DNA of 55,299 bases from an uncultured Synechococcus sp. Its GTDB lineage: Bacteria; Cyanobacteriota; Cyanobacteriia; PCC-6307; Cyanobiaceae. The stretch lies in the NCBI GenBank assembly GCA_937930135.1, contig CALGVO010000068.1, forward strand, positions 1 through 55,299. Direction: 5' to 3'. Position numbers and translations under genes: made by a program. Below the pieces are notes generated by a model that was not told the origin of the DNA, made no database searches, and worked only from the letters and a program-made list of their open reading frames with translations. Positions 51,767-55,299 of the stretch are shown here, in pieces. Within the stretch, counting starts at the first letter, position 1, and every line of letters starts with the position of its first letter.

Positions 51767-52231
51767 TCAGTAAAGCTGCATCCGCACCGCCTGGCTCAAT
51801 CCGGGCAGATCCGGTTCCCGACCGCGCACGCATTCGATCACCGCAAAGATCACCACCGCCAGCACGGCGATCATCACCGTGCTGGACAGCGTGCGCAGGA
51901 TCAGACCGCCCCCCAGTGGTTCCAGCAGGATCGCGAAGGCATAGCCCAGCAACACCACGATGATGTCCACCAGCAGGGCCTGCAGGGTGTTGAAGCGGAT
52001 GAAATAGGGGACGTTGGGATTGCGGACCACCGCAAGAAAGAGCAGGAAGAAGACCAGCAGATTGCCGAAGGGAATCCCCCGTTCCAGGAGCACCAGCGGC
52101 AAGGCAGGCAACGTCAGCCATTGCAGCCAGGGGAACTGGCCCATCAGGTGACCGCCGAAGGGGATCGCATCACTCCAGGGCAACAGGTAGACCAGCAGCC
52201 CGAGAAGCCGCTGCCAGACGGGGGTCGTCAT
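51767..52231 (-). CDS. Tic20-like membrane protein
   Basis: A 154-residue polytopic protein has four hydrophobic segments: WQRLLGLLVYLLPWSDAIPF (family start), WLTLPALPLVLLERG, FGNLLVFFLLFLAVVR and VDIIVVLLGYAFAILLEPLG followed by TVMIAVLAVVIFAVIECVRG. The motif VPYFIRFNTLQALLVDI is characteristic of Tic20. Plastid Tic20 is an inner-envelope import channel component; the cyanobacterial protein's own role is not settled. It lies between aroE (32 bases upstream) and rpsF (80 bases downstream) on the same strand. Confidence 0.9.
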   Translation of the reverse strand: MTTPVWQRLLGLLVYLLPWSDAIPFGGHLMGQFPWLQWLTLPALPLVLLERGIPFGNLLVFFLLFLAVVRNPNVPYFIRFNTLQALLVDIIVVLLGYAFAILLEPLGGGLILRTLSSTVMIAVLAVVIFAVIECVRGREPDLPGLSQAVRMQLY

Positions 52232-52263
52232 CGAGGGTTGGTGGTTGAGGTGACGCTAGGCGG

Positions 52264-53169
52264 TCAGCCCCGATCAGCCAGGGCCGCTTCGGCGGCGTGG
52301 CGCATCACGGCAACGGGCACGTCGCTTCGCTCGGACCAGAGCCTCAGGGCAGCAGCCCCCTGTTGCACCAGCATCTCCAGTCCATCGAGCGTGCGGCAAC
52401 CATGGGCGGCCGCATCGGTGAGCAGTCGGGTCGGCCGCGGCGTGTAGATGATGTCGTAAACCCAGCACTCGGGCTTCAGTCGCTGGATGTCGCCGGGGGT
52501 GAGGGGGCTGGCGAGAACAGCGTCGGACTTGTGGGGTGAGGCCATGCCCAGCGGCGTGGTGTTCACCACTAGATCGGCCGCTTCCAGAGCCTGCTCCATT
52601 GCCGCTTGATGGCTCCAGTCCAGGCCGGTGAGGCTCGGTGCCCAGGCGCCGCAATCCTGTTGGAATTCCAACAAGGCGTCTGGACGCCGTCCGGCGATCT
52701 GGATCTGCTCACAACCCAGTGTGGTGATGGCGGCCACGATCGCCCTGGCGCTGCCGCCACAGCCGAGCACCAGAGCCCTGCGACCTTGCCAGTCGGATCG
52801 GGCCTCCTGCAGCGGTGCGATGAATCCCTCTACATCCGTGTTGGTGCCAAACCAGCCACCGTCGGCGCGCGGCACCAGGGCATTGACCGCGCCGAGGCGC
52901 TGAGCCAGGGGGCTGAGCTCGGCGCAGAGGGGCACCACGCGGTGTTTGTGCGGGATGGTCACGTTGAGGCCGCGGCAGCCCACGGCACGCAGGCCCCGCA
53001 CCACGGTCTCCAGGTCGTTGGCCGGGGTGGGGAGCGCCAGAAAGATCCAGTCGAGCCCCATCGCCTCCAGGGCGGCGTTGTGCATCACCGGTGAGAGGGA
53101 GTGGTGCACTGGATCACCGAGCAGACCCACCAGGGCTGTTTGAGAGTTGGCTGTCGTTGGGTTGGTCAT
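52264..53169 (-). CDS. aroE: Shikimate dehydrogenase
   Basis: AroE reduces 3-dehydroshikimate with NADPH in aromatic amino-acid synthesis. LLGDPVHHSLSPVMHNAAL is the substrate-binding start, NVTIPHKHRVVPL holds the catalytic Lys, the Asp is in GWFGTNTDVEGF, ALVLGCGGSARAIVAAI is the Rossmann loop, and VVNTTPLGM and YTPRPTRLL follow. The ATG at 53169 gives 301 residues; a 75-codon longer open frame upstream overlaps the dnaK leader and is rejected. It is divergent from dnaK across 118 bases. Confidence 0.95.
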   Translation of the reverse strand: MTNPTTANSQTALVGLLGDPVHHSLSPVMHNAALEAMGLDWIFLALPTPANDLETVVRGLRAVGCRGLNVTIPHKHRVVPLCAELSPLAQRLGAVNALVPRADGGWFGTNTDVEGFIAPLQEARSDWQGRRALVLGCGGSARAIVAAITTLGCEQIQIAGRRPDALLEFQQDCGAWAPSLTGLDWSHQAAMEQALEAADLVVNTTPLGMASPHKSDAVLASPLTPGDIQRLKPECWVYDIIYTPRPTRLLTDAAAHGCRTLDGLEMLVQQGAAALRLWSERSDVPVAVMRHAAEAALADRG

Positions 53170-53272
53170 GGGGTCAGTGTCCAGGATCGACCGGCCTGTC
53201 TGTTCGGGAACCACACCTCGCCTGCAGGGCTCGCCACTGATGAGGATGCAGAGGTTCAAGACGGATTGTTTT

Positions 53273-53279
53273 AGGAGGT
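53273..53279 (+). promoter_or_regulatory. Strong Shine-Dalgarno of dnaK
   Basis: AGGAGGT lies 9 bases from the last G of AGGAGG to the ATG at 53288. It fixes the start against an open frame reaching 53147, and is unusually strong for this window, where most genes lack a clear site. It suggests high DnaK translation. Confidence 0.8.
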
Positions 53280-53287
53280 GGGCATCG

Positions 53288-55189
53288 ATGGGCAAGGTTG
53301 TCGGCATTGACCTTGGAACCACGAATAGCTGCGTGGCCGTGATGGAGGGTGGCAAGCCCACCGTGATCGCCAATGCGGAAGGGTTCCGCACCACACCGTC
53401 GGTGGTGGCCTACACGAAGAACCAGGATCAGCTGGTGGGGCAGATCGCCAAACGTCAGGCGGTGATGAACCCGGACAACACGTTTTATTCCGTCAAGCGG
53501 TTCATCGGTCGTCGTGTCGATGAAGTGAATGAGGAGTCGAAGGAGGTCAGCTATTCCGTTGAGAAAGCTGGCTCCAACGTCAAGGTCAAGTGCCCGGTGC
53601 TCGACAAGCAATTCGCCCCTGAGGAGGTGAGTGCCCAGGTGCTGCGCAAGTTGGCTGAGGATGCCGGCAAATACCTGGGAGAAACGGTGACCCAGGCGGT
53701 GATCACCGTTCCCGCCTATTTCAACGATTCCCAGCGCCAGGCCACCAAGGATGCCGGCAAGATCGCCGGCCTTGAGGTGCTGCGCATCATCAACGAGCCC
53801 ACCGCCGCTGCTCTCGCCTACGGCCTCGACAAGAAGAGCAATGAGCGCATCCTGGTCTTCGACCTCGGTGGCGGCACCTTCGATGTGTCCGTGCTCGAAG
53901 TGGGCGACGGCGTGTTCGAGGTGCTGTCCACCTCCGGCGACACCCACCTCGGTGGCGACGACTTCGACAAGGTGATCGTTGATCACCTGGCCGACAGCTT
54001 CAAATCCAATGAAGGCATTGACCTGCGTCAAGACAAGCAGGCCCTGCAGCGCCTCACGGAAGCGGCCGAAAAAGCCAAGATCGAACTCTCCAGCGCCACG
54101 CAGAGTGAGATCAATCTGCCCTTCATCACCGCGACCCCTGAGGGCCCGAAGCATCTCGACCTCACCCTCACCCGCGCCAAGTTCGAGGAGCTGGCCTCCA
54201 AGCTGATCGATCGTTGCCGCGTGCCTGTGGAGCAGGCGCTCAAGGACGCCAAGCTCTCCGCTGGTGAACTCGATGAGATCGTGATGGTGGGTGGATCCAC
54301 CCGGATCCCCGCCGTGCTGGAGCTGGTGAAGCGGATCACCGGCAAGGACCCCAACCAGACCGTGAACCCCGATGAAGTGGTGGCCGTGGGCGCCGCCATT
54401 CAGGGCGGTGTGCTCGCCGGTGAGGTCAAGGACATCCTGCTGCTTGATGTCACCCCCCTGTCTCTCGGTGTGGAGACCCTGGGTGGTGTGATGACCAAGA
54501 TGATTCCGCGCAACACCACCGTTCCCACCAAGAAGTCGGAGACCTATTCCACGGCGGTGGATGGTCAGACCAATGTGGAAATTCACGTGCTCCAGGGTGA
54601 GCGCGAGATGGCCAGCGACAACAAGTCGCTTGGAACCTTCCGCCTCGATGGCATCCCCCCCGCTCCCCGTGGCGTGCCTCAGATCGAGGTGACCTTCGAC
54701 ATCGATGCCAACGGCATCCTGAGCGTGACCGCCAAGGACAAGGGCAGCGGCAAGGAGCAGAGCATCTCGATCACCGGTGCCTCCACACTCTCCGAACAGG
54801 AGGTGGAGAACATGGTGAAGGATGCTGAGGCCAATGCCAGCGCCGACAAGGAGAAACGTGAGCGGATCGACCTGAAGAATCAGGCGGAAACGCTTGTGTA
54901 TCAGGCTGAAAAACAGCTGGGCGAACTGGGTGACAAGGTGGACGCCGAGGCCAAGGCCAAGGTGGAGGAGAAGCGCACCCAGCTGAAGGAAGCCACGGAG
55001 AAGGAAGACTTCGACACCATGAAGTCTCTGCTGGAGCAGTTGCAGCAGGAGCTCTACGCCCTGGGTGCTTCGGTGTATCAGCAGGCCGGCGCTGATGGCG
55101 CTGCAGCCCCCGGCGCCGATGGTGCCGCCGGATCCGGCAGCGATGCTGGTGATGATGTGATCGACGCCGAATTCACCGAATCGAAGTGA
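53288..55189 (+). CDS. dnaK2: Chaperone DnaK (Hsp70), DnaK2 type
   Basis: Hsp70 ATPase and peptide clamp, working with DnaJ and GrpE from 7-9 kb in this window. MGKVVGIDLGTTNSCVAVME is the first phosphate loop, VPAYFNDSQRQATKDAG and FDLGGGTFDVSVLEVGDG continue the ATPase domain, and ITGKDPNQTVNPDEVVAVGA leads to the linker DILLLDVTPLSLGVE. The substrate domain contains EREMASDNKSLGTFRLDGIP. The C-terminus DDVIDAEFTESK has the EEVD-like acidic end of DnaK2. At 633 residues it has normal length. No CIRCE is visible upstream. Confidence 0.96.
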   Translation: MGKVVGIDLGTTNSCVAVMEGGKPTVIANAEGFRTTPSVVAYTKNQDQLVGQIAKRQAVMNPDNTFYSVKRFIGRRVDEVNEESKEVSYSVEKAGSNVKVKCPVLDKQFAPEEVSAQVLRKLAEDAGKYLGETVTQAVITVPAYFNDSQRQATKDAGKIAGLEVLRIINEPTAAALAYGLDKKSNERILVFDLGGGTFDVSVLEVGDGVFEVLSTSGDTHLGGDDFDKVIVDHLADSFKSNEGIDLRQDKQALQRLTEAAEKAKIELSSATQSEINLPFITATPEGPKHLDLTLTRAKFEELASKLIDRCRVPVEQALKDAKLSAGELDEIVMVGGSTRIPAVLELVKRITGKDPNQTVNPDEVVAVGAAIQGGVLAGEVKDILLLDVTPLSLGVETLGGVMTKMIPRNTTVPTKKSETYSTAVDGQTNVEIHVLQGEREMASDNKSLGTFRLDGIPPAPRGVPQIEVTFDIDANGILSVTAKDKGSGKEQSISITGASTLSEQEVENMVKDAEANASADKEKRERIDLKNQAETLVYQAEKQLGELGDKVDAEAKAKVEEKRTQLKEATEKEDFDTMKSLLEQLQQELYALGASVYQQAGADGAAAPGADGAAGSGSDAGDDVIDAEFTESK

Positions 55190-55200
55190 TTCACCTCTGA

Positions 55201-55220
55201 GTGTTGGATCGTGCCAACAC
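55201..55220 (+). terminator. First hairpin after dnaK
   Basis: GTGTTGG (55201-55207) pairs with CCAACAC (55214-55220) around a 6-base loop, 11 bases past the stop. There is no T-run, so it is more likely an mRNA-stabilising hairpin ahead of the true terminator. Confidence 0.5.
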
Positions 55221-55231
55221 CCGCATGAAGA

Positions 55232-55257
55232 AAGGGGGCCTTAGGGCCCCCCTTTTT
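55232..55257 (+). terminator. Rho-independent terminator of dnaK
   Basis: GGGGGCC (55234-55240) pairs with GGCCCCC (55245-55251) around a TTAG loop, followed by a run of five Ts (55253-55257). It also has an A-run on the left, so it could act for a gene arriving from the right on the minus strand. Confidence 0.85.
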
Positions 55258-55260
55258 GTT

Positions 55261-55276
55261 GTCTGACGCATCAGAC
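55261..55276. repeat. Short palindrome at window end
   Basis: GTCTGA (55261-55266) and TCAGAC (55271-55276) form a 6-bp stem with a CGCA loop. The following 23 bases to the window edge hold no feature I can support; they may contain the end of a further gene. Confidence 0.35.
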
Positions 55277-55299
55277 GGTTCGGGTTCAGAGGATCACTT

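Noticed and set aside
53170..53287. CIRCE or other heat-shock operator before dnaK
   Set aside because: No TTAGCACTC-N9-GAGTGCTAA-like inverted repeat found here or upstream of grpE.
1..55299. tRNA, rRNA, CRISPR arrays, insertion sequences, prophage or genomic island
   Set aside because: No cloverleaf-like intergenic segment, no regular repeat array, no transposase or integrase motif and no drop in gene density; nothing suggests recent transfer.

Overview
The window is a gene-dense piece of a GC-rich picocyanobacterial chromosome, most likely marine Synechococcus or Cyanobium. The evidence is a run of cyanobacterial markers: a TLP40-like lumenal cyclophilin, NADP-type Gap2, Tic20, DUF3134, DUF502, DUF1400, a sucrose-phosphate synthase with an SPP-like tail, and DnaK2. 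The gene order dnaN - PRC-barrel - purL - purF - gyrA/parC-like - TPR - queG - DUF502 - nusB - ftsY - PP2C - argH - RRM - dus - msrB - grpE/dnaJ - rsgA - ybaB - murB/murC - gap2 - thiL - cyclophilin is, from general knowledge, the order at the start of Prochlorococcus and marine Synechococcus genomes. I see no rRNA, tRNA, CRISPR array, insertion sequence or prophage.

Layout. 1-5.7 kb: 3' part of a TLP40-like cyclophilin, thiL, gap2 (reverse), murC-murB, ybaB. 6.0-9.1 kb: a reverse run grpE-dnaJ-tusA-rsgA. 9.2-13.2 kb: type IV pilus motor and platform genes pilB-pilT-pilC. 13.1-25.1 kb: flavoprotein, Tat-type msrB, dusA, Gly-rich RRM protein, argH, GAF/PP2C phosphatase, ftsY, nusB, DUF502 and HpsJ-like membrane proteins, queG, TPR protein. 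25.2-33.5 kb: a GyrA/ParC paralogue, then reverse dnaN-PRC-purL-purF. 33.5-33.9 kb: the only sizeable non-coding stretch, with DnaA-box-like sites, an AT-rich patch and a G-rich direct repeat; I read it as the probable replication origin. 33.9-47.5 kb: thrC, a stand-alone DUF1400 protein, an ABC1K kinase, recN, uvrA, an alpha/beta hydrolase, sucrose-phosphate synthase and purT. 47.5-55.3 kb: small membrane and hypothetical proteins, mraY, argG, rpsF with a structured leader, tic20, aroE and dnaK2 with terminator hairpins.

How the genes fit together. Most are housekeeping: peptidoglycan synthesis (murB, murC, mraY), arginine synthesis (argG, argH), purine synthesis (purF, purL, purT), protein folding (dnaK, dnaJ, grpE, cyclophilin), replication and repair (dnaN, gyrA/parC-like, recN, uvrA), protein targeting (ftsY, tic20) and translation (rpsF, rsgA, dusA, queG, nusB). 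The more accessory parts are the pilB-pilT-pilC block, the HpsJ-like protein, the sucrose synthase and several small conserved proteins without known function. I found no clearly new multi-gene system. The items most worth a second look are the putative oriC, the rpsF leader, the two DUF1400 proteins, the degenerate SPP domain and the divergent gyrase-A paralogue.
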